A stretch of DNA of 5,608 nt, taken from contig JAKLIE010000151.1 in NCBI GenBank assembly GCA_022709775.1, positions 1 through 5,608 of the forward strand, given 5' to 3'. Source of the stretch: Pseudomonadota bacterium (lineage in GTDB: Bacteria; Pseudomonadota; Gammaproteobacteria; Burkholderiales; Casimicrobiaceae). Shown here one piece after another: positions 1 through 5,533 of this stretch (within the stretch, counting starts at the first letter, position 1; the number at the start of each line of letters is the position of its first letter). Made by a program: the position numbers and the translations under genes. The notes below the pieces were generated by a model that saw nothing but the letters and a program-made list of their open reading frames with translations, did not search any database and had not been told where the DNA came from.

Positions 1-97
1 CGGCGAGCCGCCCGGCCGGCCACCACGGCAGCGTACGCTCGCGCCTCGCGTGCCACGCGGTGAACGCCGACCAGTACGCCTTGCGGATCAGGTCCAT
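1..97 (-). CDS. N-terminal fragment of an unidentified protein (partial)
   Basis: An ATG at 95-97 on the minus strand opens a frame that stays open to the window edge, giving 32 residues that begin MDLIRKAYWSAFTAWHARRE and continue with T-L-P-W-W-P-A-G-R-L-A. The mix of hydrophobic, aromatic and basic residues, with four tryptophans, looks like genuine protein rather than the arginine/alanine-rich shadow frames seen elsewhere here. There is no clear Shine-Dalgarno sequence upstream, and no alternative start lies in the frame back to 146. It follows the epimerase gene by 46 bp on the same strand and is probably the next gene in the operon. The opening resembles, from memory only, N-termini of phenylacetate-CoA ligase/CapK-like adenylate-forming proteins. 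That is a guess; 32 residues cannot establish a family. Confidence 0.55.
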   Translation of the reverse strand, partial: MDLIRKAYWSAFTAWHARRERTLPWWPAGRLA

Positions 98-143
98 TCG
101 GCGAAACGCGCGACCGTTCGATCGCGAATGCCGGGCCCTGCGA

Positions 144-1178
144 TCAGCCCCGGTCGGCCTGCACGGCCACCAGGCGCCGCTCGCGCTCGACCGACAGGGC
201 GTGCTGCCACGCGTCGGGGCGCCACTTGCCGCCGAGCCACGCGGCCGTATCGGAGATGGTGTCGGTGAGCGGCCGCGCGACGAGCCCGGTCTCGCGGGCC
301 CGCGATTGGTCGACCGAGAAGAATCCCGCGTACTCCGGTTCGTCGGGGAGCCAGAGCGGCAGCTCGGTCCACGGCTCGATGCCGGACTTCTTCAGGATGT
401 CGGGCTCGATCCACACCGGCGTCGGACCGACGCCGTCGCGCGCGGCACACTGGAGCAGCGCGTCGACGAGCCCCTCCATCGTGAACTCGCCCGCGGGGCT
501 CACCGCGTTGTAGGTGCCGGCGACGTCGCGCTCGGCGAGCGTGACCATCCACTGCGCGAGGTCGCGCGCGTCGATGATCTGGATCGGCCGCCCGCGGGGC
601 GCGGGAACCGCAGCCTCCTCGTCCCGCTCGCCCAGGACGTGCGGCTGCGTGAAGCGCGCGACCCAGTACGGGAAGCGGTCGGTGGGATCGTGCGGCCCGA
701 CGATGAGGCCCGGCCGGACGACGGTCGCCCGCGGGCCGTAGCGCGCGGCGACGCGGTCCTCGCACGCAGCCTTGAGCGCGCCGTAGTGCGCGGAAGTGTC
801 CTCGCTGGCCGGGTCGGGAAGCCTGGCGCGCGCGGCGTCCTCGGTCGTGCCGGGCCGGCTCGTGTCCGCGTACACGGACAGCGACGAGACGAATACGTAG
901 CGGCGCACGCGCGAGGAGAGGAGCTCGCACGACGCGTCGACGATGCGCGGCACGTAGCCCGAGAGGTCGAACGCGGCGTCCCACTCGCCCGACGCGAGCG
1001 CGGCGAGTCCCCGCCCCTTCTCCGGATCGCGGTCGCCGCCCAGCGGCAATACCGCCGCGTGCTCGTGCGTCCGCGACTTGCCGCGCGTGAACGTCGTAAC
1101 CGTGTGCCCGCGCTCGACCGCCGCATCGACCAGGTGCCGACCCAGGAAGCGCGTGCCGCCGAGGACCAGGAATCGCAT
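144..1178 (-). CDS. NAD-dependent epimerase/dehydratase (extended SDR family)
   Basis: A 344-residue soluble protein. The Rossmann fold opens at the N-terminus with MRFLVLGGTRFLG, where G7-G8-x4-G13 is the glycine-rich dinucleotide-binding loop. A beta-strand then serine run (YVFVSSLSVY, residues 94-103) supplies the usual SDR serine. H-Y132-G-A-L-K136 is the catalytic YxxxK pair. RPGLIVGPHDPTDR (155-168) and the IIDARDLAQW stretch (201-210) are typical of extended SDRs acting on nucleotide-activated or similar substrates. The C-terminal third is the variable substrate domain. The substrate is unknown; the GGTRFLG form is common in the uncharacterised branch near plant CSP41-like proteins. 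The ATG at 1178 was chosen because the Rossmann motif begins there; the open frame continues 153 codons further upstream, but only as a shadow over hisN. It starts 8 bp after the hisN stop with no good Shine-Dalgarno, so translation is probably coupled to hisN. Confidence 0.9.
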   Translation of the reverse strand: MRFLVLGGTRFLGRHLVDAAVERGHTVTTFTRGKSRTHEHAAVLPLGGDRDPEKGRGLAALASGEWDAAFDLSGYVPRIVDASCELLSSRVRRYVFVSSLSVYADTSRPGTTEDAARARLPDPASEDTSAHYGALKAACEDRVAARYGPRATVVRPGLIVGPHDPTDRFPYWVARFTQPHVLGERDEEAAVPAPRGRPIQIIDARDLAQWMVTLAERDVAGTYNAVSPAGEFTMEGLVDALLQCAARDGVGPTPVWIEPDILKKSGIEPWTELPLWLPDEPEYAGFFSVDQSRARETGLVARPLTDTISDTAAWLGGKWRPDAWQHALSVERERRLVAVQADRG

Positions 1179-1186
1179 CGCGCGGA

Positions 1187-1978
1187 TCAGCGGCCGGCGA
1201 GGAGCGCCCGCACCGTCGGCGCGAGCGCGGGGTCGCCGCACGCGACGACGTCGCCGCCCTCGTCGCAGCGACCGCCGTCCCAGGCGGTGAGCGTGCCGCC
1301 CGCGCCCTCGACGATCGGGATCAGGGCCTGCACGTCCCACGCCTTCAGCGACGACTCGATCACGACGTCGATCAGCCCCATCGCGAGCAGGCAGTAGGCG
1401 TAGCAGTCGCCGCCGAATCGCGTGAGCTTCGCCCTCGCGCGCACGCGCTCGAACGCGGCGAGCGACTGCGGCGTCGCGAACATGTCCGGCGTCGTGCACG
1501 CGACGATCGCATCGGCGACCTCGGGGCAGCGGCGCGTCGCCAGCGTGCGCTCCTCCGCTCCGCGCCGCCAGCGCGACGGCCCGCCCGCGACCGCGAGGAA
1601 CGTCTCGCCGACGAACGGCTGGTGCGCGAGGCCGCACAGGACGCGCTCGCCGTCGTTCAGCGCGACGAGCATGCCCCAGTGGAGCTGTCCGGTGATGAAG
1701 CTGCGCGTGCCGTCGATCGGGTCGATCACCCAGGTGAGCGGCGAACGGCCCGGCTCGTGGCCGTGCTCCTCGCCGCGGATGCCGTGCTCGGGGAAAGCCT
1801 TCGCGATCTCCGCGCGGATCACGGCCTCGGCGTCGCGGTCGGCGGCGGTGACCGGGTCGTAGCCGCCTACGCCCTTGTCGACGACCGGGATCGGCACGCG
1901 AAAGTGCGGCAGCGTCACCTCGCCTGCAGCGAGCGCCGTGCGGTACGCGAAGTCGAGGTAGGCGGCGGGCGTGGTCAT
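1187..1978 (-). CDS. hisN: Histidinol-phosphatase, HisN type (inositol monophosphatase superfamily)
   Basis: A 263-residue Mg2+-dependent phosphatase of full family length. Metal-site motifs are intact and in order: YDPVTAADRDAE (40-51), GEE (69-71), WVIDPIDGTRSF (83-94, with ligands D86 and D89), and AWDVQALIPIVEGAGG (213-228, with D215). The SFITG stretch after DPIDGT and the RFGGDCYAYCLLAMG block (187-201) are what I recognise from HisN-type enzymes, which remove phosphate from L-histidinol phosphate in histidine biosynthesis, rather than from true myo-inositol monophosphatases. No other his gene is visible. The neighbours are a dehydrogenase, an epimerase and a transporter, so a different sugar- or cyclitol-phosphate substrate remains possible. 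The ATG at 1978 is the only good start: the frame upstream runs open through the palindrome but has no ATG. The only Shine-Dalgarno-like sequence is a weak GGAAC just before the ATG, at the edge of the palindrome. Confidence 0.87.
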   Translation of the reverse strand: MTTPAAYLDFAYRTALAAGEVTLPHFRVPIPVVDKGVGGYDPVTAADRDAEAVIRAEIAKAFPEHGIRGEEHGHEPGRSPLTWVIDPIDGTRSFITGQLHWGMLVALNDGERVLCGLAHQPFVGETFLAVAGGPSRWRRGAEERTLATRRCPEVADAIVACTTPDMFATPQSLAAFERVRARAKLTRFGGDCYAYCLLAMGLIDVVIESSLKAWDVQALIPIVEGAGGTLTAWDGGRCDEGGDVVACGDPALAPTVRALLAGR

Positions 1979-1984
1979 GCGTTC

Positions 1985-2020
1985 CAAACCGGGGTCAGAT
2001 TCAAATCTGACCCCGGTTTG
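1985..2020. repeat. Perfect 17-bp inverted repeat, REP-like palindrome
   Basis: Left arm CAAACCGGGGTCAGATT (1985-2001), two-base centre CA (2002-2003), right arm AATCTGACCCCGGTTTG (2004-2020). All 17 pairs are perfect; pairing ends at 1984/2021 (C opposite C). It begins 2 bp after the stop codon of the upstream dehydrogenase gene and ends 6 bp before the hisN ATG, so it fills nearly the whole 44-bp intercistronic gap. In RNA it would form a very stable hairpin. No T tract follows on either strand, so it is not a classical intrinsic terminator. The GGGGTCAGATT core resembles, from memory, dispersed palindromes of proteobacterial genomes linked to REP-associated tyrosine transposases (Y1 family); no such transposase is in this window. 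Likely roles are a mobile palindromic unit, an mRNA stabiliser for the 3' end of the upstream cistron, or a damper on hisN translation. Confidence 0.85.
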
Positions 2021-2022
2021 CG

Positions 2023-2934
2023 TCAGGTGTGCGGGACGATCGCCACGCCCGCCAGCTTCTCCTGCGCCTCGACGAGCGACGGCACGTACTTGTCGCCGAA
2101 GCCCAGCGCATTCGCAGTGACGAGGCTCTGGTGCACCGCCTCGCCCATCACCGACGGGATCATCATCGACTCGGTGAAGTGCGTGTAGTAGCGGAGGTCC
2201 TTCGTGGCGTTCACGATCGTGAACTTGAGGCCGGCGAGGTCGCCGCCCTCGAGCATCCTGCCCACGATCATCTGGAACAGCCCCGAGTTGACGGCCCCGG
2301 CCGAGATCACCTCGTGCAGCTTCCTGATCGAGAGCCCCGACTTCGCCGCGGTCGCGAGCGCTTCGGCGGTTGCCGTGCAGATGGCCTGCGCGATGAAGTT
2401 GTTGATGAGCTTGAGGACGATGCCGTGCCCCGGCGGACCGGCGTGGACGATGTTCTCGCAGTAGGCGGCGAACACGGGCTTCAGTTCCGCGAACGTCGCG
2501 TCGTCGGCGCCGACCATCGTGTTGAGCCGCCCCTGCTCGGCCTCGACCGGCGTGCGCGCGAGCGGCGCGTCGACGAACCGGACGTCCTGCTTCGCGAGCG
2601 CCTCTCGCACCTTCGCGGTCGTCGCGGGCTCGCTCGTCGACGTGTCGACGACGATCGTGCCCGGACTCGCGGCGCCCGCGATGCCGTCGGCGCCGAAGAT
2701 CACCTCCTCGACCTGCGGCGCTCCGGTGACGCACAGGATCACGATCTCGGACGCGCGCGCGAGTTCCGCGTTCGTCTTCACCTCGATCGCGCCCCGTCTG
2801 ACCAGGTCGTCTATCGGCGCGCGGTTCCGGTGCCCTCGCACCGCGAGCGGGAAGCCCTTCTCGACCAGGTTCTTCGCGATGCCATGGCCCATCAGGCCGG
2901 CGCCGACGATCCCGATGCGTTGTTTCGTGTTCAT
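2023..2934 (-). CDS. NAD(P)-dependent beta-hydroxyacid dehydrogenase (GarR/MmsB-like)
   Basis: A 303-residue, full-length member of the 3-hydroxyisobutyrate dehydrogenase/tartronate semialdehyde reductase family, which interconverts beta-hydroxyacids and aldehydes with NAD(P). The N-terminal Rossmann domain opens with RIGIVGAGLMGHGIA, in which G11-A-G13-x2-G16 binds the dinucleotide. VVDTST (95-100) is the conserved strand and loop after the cofactor domain. The catalytic lysine is K175 in GHGIVLKLINNF, with N178-N179, and K245-D-L lies in the C-terminal all-helical domain. The substrate loop reads DAPLARTP (122-129), where the classic enzymes have DAPVSGG. This suggests a substrate different from hydroxyisobutyrate or tartronate semialdehyde, so I give no symbol. 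The ATG at 2934 starts 4-5 residues before the first strand, as usual; the Shine-Dalgarno is weak (CGGAA about 7 bases upstream). It follows the EamA transporter by 76 bp and precedes hisN across the palindrome. Confidence 0.9.
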   Translation of the reverse strand: MNTKQRIGIVGAGLMGHGIAKNLVEKGFPLAVRGHRNRAPIDDLVRRGAIEVKTNAELARASEIVILCVTGAPQVEEVIFGADGIAGAASPGTIVVDTSTSEPATTAKVREALAKQDVRFVDAPLARTPVEAEQGRLNTMVGADDATFAELKPVFAAYCENIVHAGPPGHGIVLKLINNFIAQAICTATAEALATAAKSGLSIRKLHEVISAGAVNSGLFQMIVGRMLEGGDLAGLKFTIVNATKDLRYYTHFTESMMIPSVMGEAVHQSLVTANALGFGDKYVPSLVEAQEKLAGVAIVPHT

Positions 2935-2977
2935 GGAGGTTCCGTGGACGGGTGGCGAGGTCGGACGGACGCCATCC

Positions 2978-3002
2978 CGGTCGTACGCCGGAGCGGCGAC
3001 CG
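2978..3002 (-). other. Weak bulged hairpin between transporter and dehydrogenase genes
   Basis: Outer arms CGGTCG (2978-2983) and CGACCG (2997-3002) pair perfectly, and inside them CCG pairs with CGG around a 3-base loop with a 4-base bulge. On the minus-strand transcript it would form 8 bases after the transporter stop codon. There is no T tract, so it is at most a weak processing or stabilising element, and in DNA this GC-rich it may be chance. The rest of the 76-bp gap (2935-3010) shows nothing recognisable. Confidence 0.2.
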
Positions 3003-3010
3003 ATTCTACG

Positions 3011-3913
3011 TCATTCGCCCGCCGGAGGCGCGGGCGAAGCCTGCGCGCGCCGCCGCTCGTGCAGCGTGATCAGCAGCCCTGCGCCGGCGATGATCGCCAT
3101 GCCGGCGAGCGCGTAGCCGTCCGGGAACGTTCCGAACGCTATCCAGCCGATCAGCGTCGCCCACACGAGGTGCACATAGGTGAACGGCGTGAGCGCCGAG
3201 GCGGCGCCGCGCTGGAACGCGAGGATGAACAGCAGGTGGCCGAGCGTCCCTACCATGCCGCCGACGACGACCATCGCCACGTGCATCCACGGCATCGCGA
3301 CGATCGCCTCCAGCGAGAACAGGAGCGCGACGCTCATCGCGACCGTGCCGACGAGGGCGGGATAGAACAGCAGCACGCCCGGGTCCTCGTCCGCCATCCG
3401 ACGCGTCATGATCTGGAACGTCGCGTAGAAGGCCGCCGACGCGAGCGCGAGGAGCGAAGCGCCGCGGAACACGTCGGTGCCGGGCCGCACGATCAGCAGC
3501 ATCCCGATCACGCCAGCAAGCACGAAGGCGACGCGGGCGGGCGTCAGCCGCTCGCCGAGGACGACCACGGCCAGCACGACGACCATCATCGGCGTCGAGT
3601 AGTTGAGCGCGGTCACGTCCGCGAGCGGCAGGTCGCGCAGCGCGTACACGAAGCAGATCGACGAGCCGATCAGCACCGCGCCGCGCACGAGGTTGCGTCG
3701 GAGGTGGGCGGTCCGGACGAACGACAGGCCGCGCCGCGGCGCGAGCCAGGCGACGATCGCGAGTGCCTGGATCGTCCAGCGCGCCCAGACGAGCAGCGGC
3801 ACCGGGTATCGCGCGGACAGGTATTTGATCGCCGTGTCGAGGGACGCGAAGCAGAGGGTCGCCGCGCAGATCAGCAACACCGCGCGGACCGGGACGTGCG
3901 CGTGAGCCGGCAT
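3011..3913 (-). CDS. EamA/DMT-superfamily transporter, ten membrane helices
   Basis: A 300-residue inner-membrane protein made of two tandem EamA repeats. Hydrophobic segments fall at about 10-27, 38-57, 76-92, 100-119, 127-143, 151-169, 180-200, 207-230, 240-260 and 266-285: ten helices, the standard DMT topology. The first repeat ends with the family signature ADVTALNYSTPMM followed by a long helix and GERLTPAR (120-127). The second contains the matching ASALTPFTYVHLVWA stretch (238-252). The C-terminus is basic (HERRRAQ), as expected for the cytoplasmic side. Members move amino acids, vitamins, nucleotide-like compounds or other small metabolites by proton- or gradient-coupled transport; the substrate cannot be read from the sequence. 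The ATG at 3913 precedes the first helix directly; AGGA (3924-3927) lies 10 bases upstream. It is probably the first gene of the minus-strand operon, so it may import or export the substrate of the enzymes encoded after it. Confidence 0.9.
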   Translation of the reverse strand: MPAHAHVPVRAVLLICAATLCFASLDTAIKYLSARYPVPLLVWARWTIQALAIVAWLAPRRGLSFVRTAHLRRNLVRGAVLIGSSICFVYALRDLPLADVTALNYSTPMMVVVLAVVVLGERLTPARVAFVLAGVIGMLLIVRPGTDVFRGASLLALASAAFYATFQIMTRRMADEDPGVLLFYPALVGTVAMSVALLFSLEAIVAMPWMHVAMVVVGGMVGTLGHLLFILAFQRGAASALTPFTYVHLVWATLIGWIAFGTFPDGYALAGMAIIAGAGLLITLHERRRAQASPAPPAGE

Positions 3914-4103
3914 CAGACGCCGATCCTGCCGGAGCGGGACGCGCGCGGCGCGACGGCGGGCGTCGCGGGTCGGGGCACGCAGTGGGGCAGCGGGGGCGCC
4001 ATCGAGGGATCCGAGTCGGCGCGGCGCGCGCCCACGGGAATGCGCGCGATCTTACTGCATCGCTCCGTCGCGCGGGGCGGCCTGCGTCCGCCCGGATCCC
4101 CGG

Positions 4104-4131
4104 TTGACCGAAGGGCCGCGCGGCGCATAAT
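4104..4131 (+). promoter_or_regulatory. Sigma-70-like promoter for the DsrE-like lipoprotein gene
   Basis: TTGACC (4104-4109, five of six matches to the -35 consensus) and CATAAT (4126-4131, five of six to the -10) are separated by 16 bp. It is one of the few AT-leaning spots in the 255-bp divergent intergenic region 3914-4168. A start near 4138 would give a leader of about 30 nt with the AAGGA ribosome-binding site in it. I saw no operator-like repeat overlapping it. I found no comparable promoter facing the other way for the transporter at 3913; the rest of the region is GC-rich and otherwise blank. Confidence 0.7.
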
Positions 4132-4156
4132 GCTCGGCCGGCCCATTCTCCGAGGC

Positions 4157-4161
4157 AAGGA
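4157..4161 (+). promoter_or_regulatory. Ribosome-binding site deciding the lipoprotein start
   Basis: AAGGA lies 7 bases before the ATG at 4169. It matters because the same frame is open for about 550 codons further upstream, across antisense shadow sequence. This site, the promoter and the signal peptide together place the true start here. Confidence 0.75.
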
Positions 4162-4168
4162 ATCCGCC

Positions 4169-4603
4169 ATGAAGATCTCTGCGTTCGCCGTCCCGGTGGT
4201 CGTCGCGCTGACGCTCGCCGTCGGCGGTTGTGCGACCGGAGCAAAGCAGGCCGAACTGCCGGCCAACAAGCTCGTGATCCAGGTCAGCGACGCCGAGCCC
4301 GCCAAGTGGAACCTCGCGCTCAACAACGCGAAGAACGTGCAGACCGATCTCGGCGCGAGCAACGTCGCGATCGAGATCGTCGCCTACGGACCCGGAATCG
4401 GCATGCTCAAGGCGGATGCGACGATCAGCAACCGCGTACGCGACGCGTTGGCGTCGGGGATCCAGGTCATCGCATGCGAGAACACGATGACCAACCAGAA
4501 GATCAGGAAGGACGACATGCTCGCGGGCATCGGATACGTGCCCGCGGGCGTCGTCGAGCTCATGCAGCGCCAGCAGCAGGGCTGGGCGTACATCCGGCCC
4601 TGA
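4169..4603 (+). CDS. DsrE/DsrF-like family lipoprotein
   Basis: A 144-residue protein. The first 20 residues are a lipoprotein signal peptide: MK, a hydrophobic stretch (ISAFAVPVVVALTLAV) and the lipobox V-G-G-C with the acylated cysteine at C21. The mature part, roughly residues 33-142, is a single DsrE-like alpha/beta domain: strand NKLVIQVSD (33-41), helix KWNLALNNAKNVQTDLG (46-62), strand VAIEIVAYGPGI (66-77), a helix with NRVRDALASG (88-97), strand IQVIACENTM (98-107) and helix TPAGVVEL-like segment GYVPAGVVELMQ (122-133). C103 in ACENTM sits where sulfur-relay members of the fold carry their reactive cysteine, but periplasmic or envelope-anchored members are mostly uncharacterised, so sulfur transfer is only a possibility. 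It is monocistronic, with its own promoter, and ends 12 bp from the convergent transporter gene. Confidence 0.85.
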   Translation: MKISAFAVPVVVALTLAVGGCATGAKQAELPANKLVIQVSDAEPAKWNLALNNAKNVQTDLGASNVAIEIVAYGPGIGMLKADATISNRVRDALASGIQVIACENTMTNQKIRKDDMLAGIGYVPAGVVELMQRQQQGWAYIRP

Positions 4604-4615
4604 TCGTCGACCGGA

Positions 4616-5455
4616 TCATCCCCTGCGTCCGCCCGAGCGCAACGCGATCGCGGCTCCGCCGGCGACGAGCAGCGTCGCGAGTCCGAGCGACCACGACCAC
4701 GAGCGCCCGGTCGCGAGCGCGAGCACTGCGGTCGACAGCACCGGCGTTGCGTAGGCGAGCGTGCCGATGACGCGGGGATCGCCGCGCTTGATCGCGTAGT
4801 CCCACAGATAGAACGCGGCGCCCATCGGTCCCAGCCCCAGTGCGACGAGCCGCGCCCAGTCGCCGCCCGCGATCTCGGCGCGCGGCTCGAACAGCGCGTG
4901 GCACGCGAGCGCGAGCGCGCCCGACGTGGCGGCGAACCCGCCGATCGCCCACGACGGGAAAGGCGCGACGCGGCGCACCGCGAGCGAGAACACCGCCCAT
5001 GTCGACGCCGAGCACGCGGCGAGCACGAACCCCGTCGCCGCGCGCATGTCGACCGGCGAGGGCGACGCGCCGATCGCGATCGCTGCGCCGAGGAATCCGA
5101 TCCCCGCAGCCACGACATGGCGACGCTCCAGCCGCCAGCCGGGCAGCAGCACCGGCGTGAGCAGAACGATCAGGAGCGGCCACAGGTAGTTGACGAGATT
5201 CGCCTCGACCGGCGGCGCGAGCCTCAGCGCCATGAACAGCAGGAAATGGAAGCCGAAGAGGCCGGATACGCCGAGCGCAAGCGTAGACGCGGGCACCTTC
5301 CAGGTGCGGACACGCGCGAGCCCCGGCAGGCTCCCGATCGCGAGCGCGAGCCCGGTCAGCAGGAAGGGCGGCAGATGGCCGAGCGACGCGCCGAGCGCGG
5401 CGAGCGTTCCCCACAGCAGGATCGCGCCGAGCGCGGCGAGGATCGGGACGGACAT
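4616..5455 (-). CDS. EamA-family transporter (second DMT protein, possibly YddG-like)
   Basis: A 279-residue inner-membrane protein with two EamA repeats and about ten hydrophobic segments from residue 3 to 272. The first repeat holds PPVEANLVNYLWPLLIVLLTP (helix 4, about 81-101). The second holds FYLWDYAIKRGDP (215-227) and GTLAYATPVLSTAVLALATG (231-250). The NYLWP and LWDYAIKRGD patterns remind me of the aromatic amino acid exporter YddG and its relatives; this is recall, so substrate assignment is tentative. It is clearly diverged from the other EamA protein in this window and not a local duplicate. The start at 5455 is supported by GAAGG 8 bases upstream and by the first helix beginning at once. 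The open frame extends 46 codons further up, but those codons read through the tRNA gene and are not protein. The stop lies 12 bp from the convergent lipoprotein gene; no strong shared terminator is visible. Confidence 0.88.
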   Translation of the reverse strand: MSVPILAALGAILLWGTLAALGASLGHLPPFLLTGLALAIGSLPGLARVRTWKVPASTLALGVSGLFGFHFLLFMALRLAPPVEANLVNYLWPLLIVLLTPVLLPGWRLERRHVVAAGIGFLGAAIAIGASPSPVDMRAATGFVLAACSASTWAVFSLAVRRVAPFPSWAIGGFAATSGALALACHALFEPRAEIAGGDWARLVALGLGPMGAAFYLWDYAIKRGDPRVIGTLAYATPVLSTAVLALATGRSWSWSLGLATLLVAGGAAIALRSGGRRG

Positions 5456-5463
5456 CGCGCAAG

Positions 5464-5468
5464 CCTTC
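5464..5468 (-). promoter_or_regulatory. Ribosome-binding site for the 4616-5455 transporter
   Basis: On the minus strand GAAGG is followed by 8 bases and then the ATG at 5455. It supports this internal start over the longer open frame whose N-terminus is translated tRNA. Confidence 0.6.
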
Positions 5469-5523
5469 GGTCGCGGGACCGGGAACCCGTGGGAGCGACC
5501 GACCCGGGGCGCCGGGACCGGCG
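5468..5523 (-). other. GC-rich structured spacer between tRNA and transporter
   Basis: The 78 bp between tRNA and transporter hold two possible stems. CGCCG (5510-5514) pairs with CGGCG (5519-5523) around a four-base loop, 10 bases after the tRNA CCA. CGGTCGC (5468-5474) pairs with GCGACCG (5495-5501) around a 20-base loop that itself has a CGGG/CCCG mini-stem. Neither is followed by a T tract, so an intrinsic tRNA terminator is not evident. They could be processing signals or a structured transporter leader; chance is possible in such GC-rich DNA. No separate transporter promoter is visible. Confidence 0.25.
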
Positions 5524-5533
5524 ACGCGGCCGC

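Noticed and set aside
60..1397. Long plus-strand open frame (445 codons) antisense to the epimerase and hisN genes
   Set aside because: Its translation is dominated by R, A, E, D, V and L with no recognisable motif, as expected from the complement of GC-rich third positions. The minus strand here carries two clear families.
3949..3967. 7-bp inverted repeat CGCGACG / CGTCGCG with a 5-base loop, upstream of the first transporter
   Set aside because: Pure GC-rich sequence in a region where such stems are expected by chance; no T tract, and no promoter nearby for it to regulate.
4047..4052. TAAGAT on the minus strand as a -10 element for the transporter at 3913
   Set aside because: Four of six matches and nothing like a -35 element at 16-18 bp upstream.
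2519..4168. Plus-strand frame open for about 550 codons in front of the lipoprotein gene, looking like one 694-residue protein
   Set aside because: The upstream part is antisense shadow of the dehydrogenase and transporter genes and is low-complexity. Promoter, AAGGA site and lipoprotein signal peptide all place the true start at 4169.
4592..4616. Possible bidirectional terminator between the convergent genes (ATCCGG 4592-4597 and CCGGAT 4611-4616)
   Set aside because: Only a 6-bp stem with a 13-base loop overlapping both stop regions, with no T tract on either side; not distinguishable from chance.
3011..5455. The two EamA transporters as a duplication or a paired heterodimeric (SMR-like) system
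   Set aside because: Each is a full ten-helix protein with little shared sequence beyond family features, and they lie in separate transcription units divided by the lipoprotein gene.
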